DNA from: JACVRW01 sp963803085 | GTDB lineage: Bacteria > Actinomycetota > Thermoleophilia > Solirubrobacterales > Thermoleophilaceae | NCBI GenBank assembly: GCA_963803085.1 | Contig: CAWDLE010000010.1 | Coordinates: forward strand, 457,713 to 521,712 | Direction of reading: 5' to 3' | DNA: 64,000 nt | Part shown: piece by piece, positions 35,689-45,300 of the stretch | Position numbering within the stretch: position 1 is the first letter of the stretch | Layout of the letters: every line of letters starts with the position of its first letter | Translations under genes and position numbers: made by a program | The notes under the pieces: model-generated | Databases searched by the model: none | What the model was told of the DNA's origin: nothing | The model's input: only the letters and a program-made list of their open reading frames with translations

Positions 35689-35704
35689 TGAAGAGAGATT
35701 GGGA

Positions 35705-36283
35705 ATGCGCTACAGCAAGGACCACAAGCAGGCCACCAGAGAACGGATCGTCGAAGCGGCCGGCCGACGCTTCAAGCAAGAGGGCATCGACGGCGCCGGC
35801 GTGGCGGCCGTGATGTCCGACGCCGGCCTGACCAACGGCGCCTTCTACGGCCACTTCACGTCCAAGGAGGATCTCGTCGCGAACGTCCTCGCCGACCAGC
35901 TGCGCGCCCAACGCCAAAGCTTTGACACCGAGGCCCCGGATCGGGCGGGACTCGAGGCGTTCGTCCGCTCCTATCTGTCTCCGCAACACCGCGACGAGTG
36001 CGCCGACGGCTGCCCGTCGGCTGCGCTGCTCGACGAGATCGCCCGACGCCCCGCCGCCACCAGACAGGTCTTCACCGACGAACTGATGGGCGTGATCGAC
36101 GACATCGCGTCGCGCCTGGACCCGACAGACGTCGATGCTGCTCGAACGGACGCGCTCACGGTCTTCGGACTGATGGTCGGCACCCTGCAGCTCGCCCGGG
36201 CACTGACCGACCGCGACCTGTCCGATCAGCTCCTGGCCCGGGGCGTGGAGACGGCCCTGAAGTTGCTCGACGACCTGGCATGA
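35705..36283 (+). CDS. TetR family transcriptional regulator
   Basis: 192 residues. N-terminal HTH typical of TetR: ERIVEAAGRRFKQEGIDGAG, VMSDAGLTNGAFYGHFTSKE. C-terminal ligand domain includes DECADGCPSAALLDEIAR, as in TetR_C regulators of the YcdC/AcrR sort. Divergent from the hydrolase/oxidoreductase operon, which it very likely represses. ATG 35705 preferred to the upstream TTG 35699. Confidence 0.92.
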   Translation: MRYSKDHKQATRERIVEAAGRRFKQEGIDGAGVAAVMSDAGLTNGAFYGHFTSKEDLVANVLADQLRAQRQSFDTEAPDRAGLEAFVRSYLSPQHRDECADGCPSAALLDEIARRPAATRQVFTDELMGVIDDIASRLDPTDVDAARTDALTVFGLMVGTLQLARALTDRDLSDQLLARGVETALKLLDDLA

Positions 36284-36631
<348 letters not shown>

Positions 36632-37381
36632 TCAGGGGATCGACGATGGGGCGCCGGGCGGGATCCCGAGCGCGGCGCGCATGGCGGTTACCGCTCGTGA
36701 GAGCTCGAATGGGCGATCACCCGGCGCGGCGATTATCGCCTCGGCCCGCCTGCCGAGCGCGGCCCGCCGCAAGATGGCCTTCTCATTCAGCGCCCATTCG
36801 CCGCGCTCGGCCAGCGCCGCCTGTGCAGCCTCGATGGCCGCCTTGGCGAGCAGCCCCGCGCACGAGACGACGTCGTGACGTGCGGCCGCCGTCTCGGCGA
36901 TTGCGAGCGAGAAGCCGGCGCTGCGCCGCCAGCGTCCGGGGGCGGCCTGCCGAAGCGCGTCGGGAAACCCCGGTCGGGGCAGGTCGCCCGCCAGCAGCTC
37001 CGCCAACGCGAGCTCCCCCGCCAGCACATAGGTGGCCATGCCCGCGAGGTAGCCCTCCACCTGGTCGACCTCGAACCTGCCGGCATCGGCCTCGTCGAGC
37101 CAGTGCTGGACGACGTCGAGGTCGCGGTAGAGCAGATCGACCCGCTGGTCCTCCACCGTCAGCGAAGCACCGCCATTTACGAGCCGCCCCCACGCCCCCG
37201 GCTCGACCACGGTGCCCTCGAAGCCGAGCGCGCGCACGTCGTCGGCCCGGATCGCGTCGCGGTAGTAAAGCCCGAAGTCCCAGTCGCTATCCGGGTGGAT
37301 AACGCCGCCTGCGCGTGAGCCACCGAGCGTCACGGCAACCACGCCGGGGATCGCCATTAGCTGTTCCGCGAGCTCACGCAA
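36632..37381 (-). CDS. Nucleotidyltransferase-fold protein (MNT-like)
   Basis: 249 residues. GGSRAGGVIHPDSDWDFGLYY region gives the GSx(n)DxD signature of polymerase-beta-like nucleotidyltransferases, with a third Asp in DQRVDLLYRD. The C-terminal half is helical, as in kanamycin/aminoglycoside nucleotidyltransferases and MNT domains. Could be resistance-type or a stand-alone protein; no HEPN partner is adjacent. It lies just outside cassette 2. Confidence 0.8.
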   Translation of the reverse strand: MRELAEQLMAIPGVVAVTLGGSRAGGVIHPDSDWDFGLYYRDAIRADDVRALGFEGTVVEPGAWGRLVNGGASLTVEDQRVDLLYRDLDVVQHWLDEADAGRFEVDQVEGYLAGMATYVLAGELALAELLAGDLPRPGFPDALRQAAPGRWRRSAGFSLAIAETAAARHDVVSCAGLLAKAAIEAAQAALAERGEWALNEKAILRRAALGRRAEAIIAAPGDRPFELSRAVTAMRAALGIPPGAPSSIP

Positions 37382-37411
37382 GCGTGGCGAGAACCCCCCA
37401 GGCCCGCCGGG

Positions 37412-37930
37412 CTAGGCTCCCTCGGTCATCGCCGGCGCTGTGTGGAGCAGGTTCCTCACGCCGTTCACGCCTTCGATCGCGTTGGTAGCCCGTACGAGCT
37501 CCTCGATCTGCTCGGCACTCTTGAGGTGGCCGCGCAGGTATATGACGGCGTTGTCGGCGTTGACGCTCACTTGGCCCTTGGGGACGCCGGCCTTGCGAAA
37601 GGCGATGCTCTCGACCTTCTGGGCGAGCGCGACGTCGTCAGGTGGCTCCTTGTGGCCGCCGACGCCCGGCACGGCATGCGCAGCTTTATAGGCGACGCCC
37701 TCGGCCACGCCCTCGAGATACTTCGCGCGGCGGGCGGCATCGCGGGAGCGGCGGCGGAGCGCAGCGCGGGCACGATCGCGCAGCATGTGCCGGCGGCGCG
37801 CGCCGTGCTGGCGATCGAAGAAGTACTCAGCCAGCGCGCCTACGCCGCCGGCCGCGAGTAGCGCGGCCATCGTGGCCGCGGGTCCCCCGTTGCTTCCGGT
37901 TCGGCCACGCCGTGTGATCAGGTTGGCCAT
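37412..37930 (-). CDS. BON-domain membrane protein
   Basis: 172 residues from ATG 37930, preceded by GAGGAGGG. A short N-terminal hydrophobic segment (MAALLAAGGVGALAEYFF) precedes an Arg-rich stretch, then a BON domain in the C-terminal half (VSVNADNAVIYLRGHLKSAE, VRATNAIEGVNGVRNLL). BON proteins are membrane-associated and often stress-linked. Stop codon lies 31 bp before the nucleotidyltransferase start, so the two may be cotranscribed. Confidence 0.85.
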   Translation of the reverse strand: MANLITRRGRTGSNGGPAATMAALLAAGGVGALAEYFFDRQHGARRRHMLRDRARAALRRRSRDAARRAKYLEGVAEGVAYKAAHAVPGVGGHKEPPDDVALAQKVESIAFRKAGVPKGQVSVNADNAVIYLRGHLKSAEQIEELVRATNAIEGVNGVRNLLHTAPAMTEGA

Positions 37931-38099
37931 AGAGATGCCCTCCTCTCCTCGTCGCTCACCAGCCCGGGGCAAAAGACGCCCGAGAATGCGCTCTTCACCG
38001 AAGCTACTCCCGTGGTCAAGAGGGGCCACGTATCGCTCGGTGGCGTGCAGCTCGTGGAGTGCTTGTTGTGTGCTCCGCCGCGGCGGTAGCGTGGGTCCC

Positions 38100-38939
38100 A
38101 TGGACCCTGATGACTACCGCCGCACGAGCTACGAGACTTGGGGGGCGATGGCGCCGGGTTGGGAGCGCAGGCGCGACTACATCTGGGAGAGCACGCGAGT
38201 CGTCGCCGAGTGGTTGGTGCGGGAGCTCGACCCCAGCCCGGGGGAGACGGTGCTCGAACTCGGAGCAGGCCCGGGTGACACGGGGTTCGCGGCAGCGGCC
38301 ATCCTGGGCGATGGCGGCCGTCTGATCTCAACCGACTTCTCCCCGGACATGTTGGAGGTCGCGCGCCGCCGCGGTGCCGAGCTTGGACATTGGAACGTGG
38401 ACTATCGCGTGATAGACGCCGAGCGCATCGAGCTCGATAGCGACTCGGTCGACGGCGTGCTCTGCCGCTTCGGATACATGCTGATGGCGAACCCGGCCGC
38501 CGCAATTGGCGAGACACGGCGCGTGCTGCGTCCCGGCGGGCGTCTGACGCTGGCGGTGTGGGGTGAGGCAGAGCGCAACCCCTGGATCGCGATCGGCGGC
38601 CGTATGCTCATGGAGGGTGGTCACATGCCGCCTCCGGAACGCGGGGCTCCAGGCGTGTTCAGCATGGGGAGCGAAGAGCGCACCCGGGCCCTGCTCGAGG
38701 GCGCGGGCTTCGCCCAGGTACGAACTGAGGACATACCGGTGTGCTTCACCCTCAGCGATGTGGACGACTACGTGAGCTTCGCGCTCGATACGGCCGGCCC
38801 GTTCGCAACGGTGATCCGAGGACTATCTGAGAGCGAGCGCCAGACGATCGAGGCTCAGCTCGCCAAGGCGTTCGTCCCCTTCGCCTCGGACGCGGGGTAC
38901 GAGCTTCCCGGTGTCGCCCTCGCCGCTGTGGCGAGCTGA
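38100..38939 (+). CDS. Class I SAM-dependent methyltransferase
   Basis: 279 residues. Motif I is VLELGAGPGDTGFAAAA, the acidic SAM-binding residue is in LISTDFSPDMLEVARRRG, and RVLRPGGRLTLAVWG is motif III. Ubiquinone/menaquinone-methyltransferase-like type. Target unknown. ATG 38100. Confidence 0.9.
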   Translation: MDPDDYRRTSYETWGAMAPGWERRRDYIWESTRVVAEWLVRELDPSPGETVLELGAGPGDTGFAAAAILGDGGRLISTDFSPDMLEVARRRGAELGHWNVDYRVIDAERIELDSDSVDGVLCRFGYMLMANPAAAIGETRRVLRPGGRLTLAVWGEAERNPWIAIGGRMLMEGGHMPPPERGAPGVFSMGSEERTRALLEGAGFAQVRTEDIPVCFTLSDVDDYVSFALDTAGPFATVIRGLSESERQTIEAQLAKAFVPFASDAGYELPGVALAAVAS

Positions 38940-39104
38940 GCGTTCGCCCTTCTGTGCGGTCTCGTTACAGCACGAGGCGCTGCGACAGCCCCGCGTGCGC
39001 AAATCAGCGAAGTCGCGCGTGCCGGACATTGAGGACGGATCCTGACCTCAATGCCTCCTAGAGTGCCGCGCTCCTACGGCGAGCGAGAAAGGAGCTCGAT
39101 CTGC

Positions 39105-39893
39105 ATGGCCGGCTACGTCCATGGCTATGCCACGCCCGAGCAGCAACGGTTAATCGAGCAGGCCGAGCACTGGCGGGATCGTCTGATCCGCGACGGAACG
39201 ACGCTCGAGCCGGGCACGCGGCTGCTCGAAGTCGGCTGCGGCGTGGGCGCCGTGCTGGCGGTCCTTGGCCAGGAGTATCCGGGCCTGCGGCTCTTCGGTC
39301 TCGACATTGAGCCGCAGCAGCTGGAGTTCGCCCGCACGCACCTCGAGCGCTCAGGGGTCGAGGCAACCCTGGCGGAGGGCGACGCAATCAGGCTCCCTTT
39401 CCCGGACGAAGCCTTCGACCACGTGTGGATGATGTGGTTCCTCGAGCACATCGCGGACCCGCCTGCCGTGCTGCGCGAGGCCCGGCGTGTGCTTGGCACG
39501 GGCGGTGCGATCACGGCGATCGAAGTCGACTATTCGACGTGCAGCGCGGAGCCGTCGAGTCCTGCTATCGAAGCGCTGTTCCGGGCAATGGTCGTGGGAA
39601 TGGCCGCATCGGGGTGGAGCGACGCCGGCACAAGGCTGCCGGGCTGGCTCGCTGAAGCTGGCTTCCGGGACGTGGACCCAGGGGAGCGCGAGTTCTCGTG
39701 GCGGGGAGGCGACCTGGCCCGACAGGCCAACTACGCCGCCGATGTAATCGAGAGCGCGCTCGACGCGCTCGTGCAACTGCCGGGCACCGCAGAGGACGAG
39801 CTGCGAACCGGCCTGGCCGATCTGCGCGGCTTGCCACACCGGCACGGCGCGAGCCTGGGCTGGATCATGCACAAGTCGACCGCTGTGCGCTGA
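39105..39893 (+). CDS. Class I SAM-dependent methyltransferase
   Basis: 262 residues. LLEVGCGVGAVLAVLGQEYP (motif I), FGLDIEPQQLEFAR (SAM Asp), and FDHVWMMWFLEHIADP (motif II). Opening YVHGYATPEQQRLIEQA is typical of a group related to UbiE-type methyltransferases. Start ATG 39105 with AAAGGAG upstream. Independent of the preceding methyltransferase (165 bp apart). The downstream gap 39894-40117 contains a decayed terminator-like block and no gene. Confidence 0.9.
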   Translation: MAGYVHGYATPEQQRLIEQAEHWRDRLIRDGTTLEPGTRLLEVGCGVGAVLAVLGQEYPGLRLFGLDIEPQQLEFARTHLERSGVEATLAEGDAIRLPFPDEAFDHVWMMWFLEHIADPPAVLREARRVLGTGGAITAIEVDYSTCSAEPSSPAIEALFRAMVVGMAASGWSDAGTRLPGWLAEAGFRDVDPGEREFSWRGGDLARQANYAADVIESALDALVQLPGTAEDELRTGLADLRGLPHRHGASLGWIMHKSTAVR

Positions 39894-40117
39894 CGCGTCG
39901 ACGGCTGAGCCCCAGGTCCGCCACTCATCGCCGCCGTGATCGTAGCCGCCCTGGTCGGTTAGATCGCCGATGACCTTCGGAGCTCTCTTTGGCGCGAAAG
40001 CCCGCAGGCGACCTGCTTCACGAGCCCGCCTCTCGCCACGCAGGGTTTCGGCTTTCTGATGGGCGATGCGGCTATCGGAACGGACGAGAAGCAGGCATCG
40101 CAGGGTCGGACGCACGC

Positions 40118-40585
40118 CTATCCGGTGACCGTTCCGGTGAAGGTCTCCCGGCCCTCCCCAACATTCGACTCCAATACCCCCCTCATCCGGCCCCCACCGC
40201 TGAGTCCCTCAAAGCCGTTGAGGCCCTTCACGACCTCCCAATCACCCCTTTGCTTCAGGCCAGGTTGTGTCGTGCTGAAGGTGATCGTCAGGGTGCCACC
40301 GGGGCAGCGGAACGTCCTCACCACCACCGACTCGACCGGGGGCTCCTGAGGCGCATCGGCGAATGTCCCCCCGGCGCAGAAGGCTGAGTCGCCGATGGTT
40401 GACCCGGAAAGCACCTCGCCCGTCGACTCGCCCCTCGCGTTGAGGGGAGCCAGGTGCGTCTCAATCAGGATTGGCTCGCCGCCTGCTTTGCCGCTCCTCC
40501 CATCGTCCACGCAGGCTGCGATGCCCAATGCAGTGACAACCAGTGCCAGTGCGAGCCAATGTCTTGCTCTTTCTGAAACTTCCAT
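40118..40585 (-). CDS. Putative lipoprotein, paralogue of the one at 41706
   Basis: 155 residues. Signal helix WLALALVVTALGIAAC with a lipobox Cys, then a secreted domain: GEVLSGSTIGDSAFCAGGTF, VVVRTFRCPGGTLTITFST, and GEGRETFTGTVTG at the very end. Conserved Cys pair likely forms a disulphide. Paralogue at 41706-42200. Last gene of a lipoprotein-RTX-lipoprotein operon. Confidence 0.85.
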   Translation of the reverse strand: MEVSERARHWLALALVVTALGIAACVDDGRSGKAGGEPILIETHLAPLNARGESTGEVLSGSTIGDSAFCAGGTFADAPQEPPVESVVVRTFRCPGGTLTITFSTTQPGLKQRGDWEVVKGLNGFEGLSGGGRMRGVLESNVGEGRETFTGTVTG

Positions 40586-40596
40586 TCCGAGCCTCG

Positions 40597-41709
40597 TTAG
40601 GGGACGCCGGCGACGATCTCGCAACCTGACGCGCGGTCCTTCCCGGTCTCGCCGTCGCAGTCGTCGGGGCTTCCGCGTCCTCCATCGAGGAAGTCGTTCC
40701 GGGGTCCGCCCCTAACGAGGTCCGCTCCGTCCCCGGCGTCGAGGGAGTCGTTGCCCCCCGCCGTTCCGACGCTGATATCGCCGTTGAAGTTCACGTTGTC
40801 CCCGAAGATCGTGTCGTCGCCACCCCGGCCGTTGATGGAGTCGTCTCCGGCGAAGGTGACGCTGGCGTCCGACACGGAGCTGTCGCCATAGAGGAATTCG
40901 AACGGGTTGTTGCCGCCGATGATCCGGTCGTTGCCTGCGCCATTGGCGCGTCCCCCATCCTCGGCATTGATGTTGTGGTCCCCGATCGCGACGATTCCGC
41001 CGTCGGCACCCATGTTGAGGAGGTCGTTGCCGCTCCCGTTGGTCTCGGTGACACCTTCGCTGTCGCCGATCAGGAAGTCGAAGCGACCCGGCCCGCCCAG
41101 GATCACGTCGTCGCCGGCGCCCGTCGCCGAGCCTTCGAAGGGAGCGACCGAATCCCCGATCGGGCCGTCGTCGCCGGCGCCGCCTTCCATGTAGTCGTTC
41201 CCTCCGCCCGTAGCGTCGCCGCCACTGATGGTGATGCTGTCACCTTGCATGCGCTCGTCGTCGCCCGCGCCGCCGAAGATCTCGTCGTTCCCGCCCCCGT
41301 TGGCGTTCCCCGAGAGGGTGCGCGAATCGCCGGTCAGGTTGTCCGCGCCGTCGTCGCCGAAGAGCCGATCATTACCGCCGCCGACAACGGAGCCGCTTTC
41401 CGCGAAAACGTCGCCCACCACGAGATCGTCGCCGTCGTCGCCCCTGACCTGGTCGTTGCCCAGGCCGCCGACGAGTTGGTCACTCCCGCCAAGGCCGCAG
41501 AGCCGGTCGTTACCGCCCTTCCCGTCGATCGTGTCCTCAGCGGCGGAGCCAACGATCACGTCATCGCGCGCGGTTCCGTCGATCAGGCCTGAGCCGGTGA
41601 TCGTCGCCGGGTTGCCGAAGCAACTGTCAGGCGGTGCCGCCGCTCCCTGGGTTGCGGAAATCCCGACGACCACGATTCCGAGCAGCGCGCCCAGCGTTAC
41701 CCGCATCAT
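40597..41709 (-). CDS. RTX-like calcium-binding repeat protein
   Basis: 370 residues with a signal peptide (LGALLGIVVVGISATQGAAA) and about a dozen degenerate RTX nonapeptides of the GGxGxDxxx type, e.g. GGNDRLCGLGGSDQLVGGLG. Such repeats form calcium-binding beta rolls in exported proteins. No enzymatic domain seen. A C-terminal Cys-containing stretch (DDCDGETGKDRASGC) probably caps the roll. ATGA overlap with the upstream lipoprotein gene. Confidence 0.88.
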   Translation of the reverse strand: MMRVTLGALLGIVVVGISATQGAAAPPDSCFGNPATITGSGLIDGTARDDVIVGSAAEDTIDGKGGNDRLCGLGGSDQLVGGLGNDQVRGDDGDDLVVGDVFAESGSVVGGGNDRLFGDDGADNLTGDSRTLSGNANGGGNDEIFGGAGDDERMQGDSITISGGDATGGGNDYMEGGAGDDGPIGDSVAPFEGSATGAGDDVILGGPGRFDFLIGDSEGVTETNGSGNDLLNMGADGGIVAIGDHNINAEDGGRANGAGNDRIIGGNNPFEFLYGDSSVSDASVTFAGDDSINGRGGDDTIFGDNVNFNGDISVGTAGGNDSLDAGDGADLVRGGPRNDFLDGGRGSPDDCDGETGKDRASGCEIVAGVP

Positions 41710-42200
41710 CCGGTGACCGTCCCAGTGAAGGTCTCCCGACCTTCTCCTCGGGCTTCCCTTCCGAACTCCACTGTCATCCGACCGTGCCCGCGTAGCCCCT
41801 CAAAGAGGCCGCTGCTACGCACGATCCTCCAGGAGCTGCTCTGGCGCGTGCAGCTTCCATCACCAACCGGAGTGAAGGTGATCGTCAGGCGTCCCTTGGG
41901 ACAGCGGAAGGTCTTGAGAATCGTTCCGACGCCGGACCCCCCGTACTCGTCGCGGAATCTGCCGCCGGGGCAGAAGGCCGCGTCGCCGATGGAGGACCCG
42001 CGTAGGACCTCGCCGACGGGGACGGTCAGGCGCGTCTTGATGAGGATCGCTTCGCCGCTCTCTGCGCTGTTTGCGCTCGCCCGAGCGTTGTCTCCACCGT
42101 CATCGCCACAGCCCGCGACGCCGATCGCCGTGACCGCCAGGGCTACCGCGAACCAGCGAGCTCGGCGCTTATCGATGTACGGAACTCGTCGATCGCTCAT
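41706..42200 (-). CDS. Putative lipoprotein, paralogue of the one at 40118
   Basis: 164 residues. Signal helix WFAVALAVTAIGVAGC with lipobox, domain with GEVLRGSSIGDAAFCPGGRF, LKTFRCPKGRLTITFTP and the same end, GEGRETFTGTVTG. Identity with the 40118 paralogue is strongest at the C-terminus and in the corresponding DNA. Overlaps the RTX gene by ATGA. First gene of the operon, divergent from the kinase. Confidence 0.87.
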   Translation of the reverse strand: MSDRRVPYIDKRRARWFAVALAVTAIGVAGCGDDGGDNARASANSAESGEAILIKTRLTVPVGEVLRGSSIGDAAFCPGGRFRDEYGGSGVGTILKTFRCPKGRLTITFTPVGDGSCTRQSSSWRIVRSSGLFEGLRGHGRMTVEFGREARGEGRETFTGTVTG

Positions 42201-42394
42201 GCCCGAAGCATCCGCTCGGCCGAGCGCTGGCGCCATGGGCGCGGAGGGGCCAACCCCGCACCTGGAGAGACAGGTGAACCTAGCCGGACGGCAAGGGCCC
42301 TTGCCGCGAGGTAAGACGAGGCTTGCCGAAGACCGGGGGCGGCAACCACCGGATTCCCATTGCGCTAATCCGTGCCACGGCAGATGATGCCGTC

Positions 42395-45300
42395 ATGGCC
42401 CAGCGGTTGCGCGTCGCGCCATCGGCGCGGCGGCTCATCAAGGAGCGCTATGAGGTGCTGAGCACGCTCGGCGCCGGCGGCGAGGGACATGTGGTCAAGG
42501 CCCTGGACCTCCAGCACGACCGACTCGTGGCTTTGAAGATCCGCGAGCTGCGCGACGACAGCTTGCGCCACGAGGTTCTGAACGAGGCCCGCATCCTGCT
42601 TGCGGTTCCCCCGCATCCCGCGCTGCCACTGGTTCGAGAGGATTTCTTCGACGGCGATCGGTACGTCGTGGCAATGGACTGGGTGGAGGGCACCGACCTT
42701 GCGAGGCTGCTCGGCGAGCGGGGCCGGCCCGGTCTGGCGCCGTCGAGCGTGCTCGCCTACCTGGCCCAGGCCGCCGAGGCGCTCACTCACCTGCACTCCC
42801 AGCACCCGCCGGTGATCCACGGCGACATCAAGCCGGCGAACCTGATCCTGACCAAGGGTGGGCGCGTGAAGCTCGTGGACTTCGGCCTGTCCTCGGCCCC
42901 GGCAGCGCCGCGCCGGCGCGCGGGCACGCCGGGCTTTCGCGCGCCCGAGCTCGCCGCCGACGGTGTGCCGTCGCGCGCCAGCGACGTCTATTCGCTTGCG
43001 GCCACCGCGTTCGCGCTGCTGAGCGGATCGGCGCCCTCGGGCGTGCTGCCCTCGTGGGATGGCATCGAGCCCGCTCAAGCCGAGCAGCTCGAGGCTGCGC
43101 TCCGCGTCGGCCTGGCGACCGATCCCGCGCGCCGCCCGGCGACGCCGGGCGAGCTTGTGGAGAGCCTCCGAAGCGGCTGGGGCGCGGCATTGCCCACCGG
43201 AGTGATGACGTTCTGCCTTTCGGACATCGAGGGCTCCACCGCCCTGTGGGAACGCGATCCCGCGGCGATGGCCGAGGCGCTCGTTCGCCACGACGAGATC
43301 ATCGCCACGCAGGTAGAGGCCCGCGGCGGTCGGGTGCTCAAGTCCATGGGGGAGGGAGACTCGACGGTCTCGGTGTTCGAGTCTGCGCCGCCGGCACTCG
43401 ACGCCGCGGTTGCTGCCACCCATGCCCTGCAGGAGGAAGCGTGGCCCGGCGGGCTGCGGCTCGCAGTCCGCTTCGGCCTGCACACGGGCGAGGCAGAGCG
43501 CCGCGGCGCCGACTACTTCGGGGCGACTCTCAACCTGGCCGCCCGGTTACGCGGAGAGGCGGATGGCGGCCAGATCTTCATCTCCGCGGCGACGGCCGCG
43601 CTCGTCGCACAACACCTCCCAGCTGGGTGCGAGCTGGTCGACCTCGGTCCGCACCGGCTGCGCGGAGTGCGCGCGCAGGAAAGGATCAGTGCGCTGAAGG
43701 GGCCCGCGATCAGCGCGCCTCTGCCCGCCGGGGAGTCCCCCTATCGGGGGCTGTTGGCGTTCGAGCCCGACGACCGGCGGTTCTTCTTCGGACGTGAGCA
43801 CGTCGTCGAGGAGATCCTCGCGCGCCTGGCGCCCGGACGGCTGCTGGCGGTGATCGGCGCCTCGGGAAGCGGGAAGTCTTCGGTTCTGCGCGCCGGCGTG
43901 GCCGGCGCCGCGCTGGCGGGGGAGGCCGGAGCGCTTCGGCACGCCCGGATCCTCACCCCCGGCAGCGAGCCGCGGCTCGAGGTGGCGGACGGTCCAGCCG
44001 AGCTGGTCGTCGTCGATCAGTTCGAGGAGCTCTACACGCTGTGTGAGGACCCGGCGCGCCGCGACGCTTTTATCGAACGACTGCTTGCGCTCTCCTCTCC
44101 GGTCGCGATCGGTGTGCGCGCCGACCTGTACGGGAGATTGAGCAACAACGGCCACCTAGCTCGGGCGGTCGCCGACAATCAGATCCTGCTCGGGGCGATG
44201 GGCGACGAGGAGCTCGAGCGGGCTATCACCGAGCCCGCACAGGTGGCCGGGCTGCGACTCGAGCCGGGCCTCGTGGAGCTGATCCTGCGCGATGTGGCGC
44301 GCGAGCCTGGCGCCCTGCCGCTGCTCTCGCACGCGCTGCGCGTGACCTGGGAGCAGCGCGACGGACGAACGCTCACGGTCGAGGGATACCGCGCCAGTGG
44401 CGGCGTCGCATACGCGCTCGCCCAGACCGCCGACTCGGTCGTGGAGGCGGTGCCGGCCGATCGGCAGGGGCTGATGCGCAACCTCTTCCTGCGCCTTACG
44501 GAGCTGGGCGAGGGGATCGAGGACACGCGGCGCCGCGTCGCGGTCGAGGAGCTCGTTCCCGAGGGCGCCTCCCCGGAGGAGGTCCAGGCGCTGCTCGACC
44601 GGCTCGCGGACGCAAGGCTCGTGATGCTCGGCGAGGGGACGGCGGAGGTCGCCCACGAGGTGCTGATCCGCGAGTGGCCGAGGCTGCGCGCGTGGCTCGA
44701 GGAGGACCGCGCCGGGATCCGCCTTCACCGCGAGCTGGGCGACGCGGCCCGCCGCTGGGAGGCGGGGAGCCGGGAGGCCGGCGACCTGTACCGCGGCACG
44801 AGGCTCGCCGCCGGTAGGGAATGGGCGCGGTCACACCCGGACGCGCTGAACGCCACCGAGCGCGCCTTTCTCGAAGCGAGCGTTGCGGAGTCCGAGCGCG
44901 AGCGCCGCGAGCAGCTCCGCGCCAACCGGCGCTTGCGCTTGCTGCTCGCCGGCGTCGGCCTGCTGCTCGTCGCCGCCGTTATCGCGGGCGTGCTAGCGCT
45001 GCGCCAGGGCGACCGTGCGCGCGACTCCGCTCGGACCGCGGATGGGCAGCGCTTGGGCGCCCAGGCCCTCGTCGACGACCAGCTGGACCGGAGTCTGCTG
45101 CTCGCACAGGCGGGGCGGGAGCTCGATGACTCCGTCGCCACGCGCGGCTATTTGCTGTCGGCGTTGGTGCGCCGGCCGGCGGCGATAGGCGTGATGCAAG
45201 GAGACGGGGACCCGTTCTTGGAACTGGCGCTGAGCCCCGGCGGTCGGATACTCGCCGCGGGGGACGACAACGGGACGGTCGTCCTGCTCGATACGCGCAC

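Noticed and set aside
39894..40117. Small gene between the second methyltransferase and the lipoprotein
   Set aside because: Available frames are short and have no ribosome site; the stretch resembles a decayed terminator block (CCCGCCTCTCGCC) as at 29759.
43741..44155. Long minus-strand frames in the kinase fusion gene
   Set aside because: High-GC shadows with Arg/Pro/Ala bias and no motif; the plus-strand frame has recognised domains throughout.
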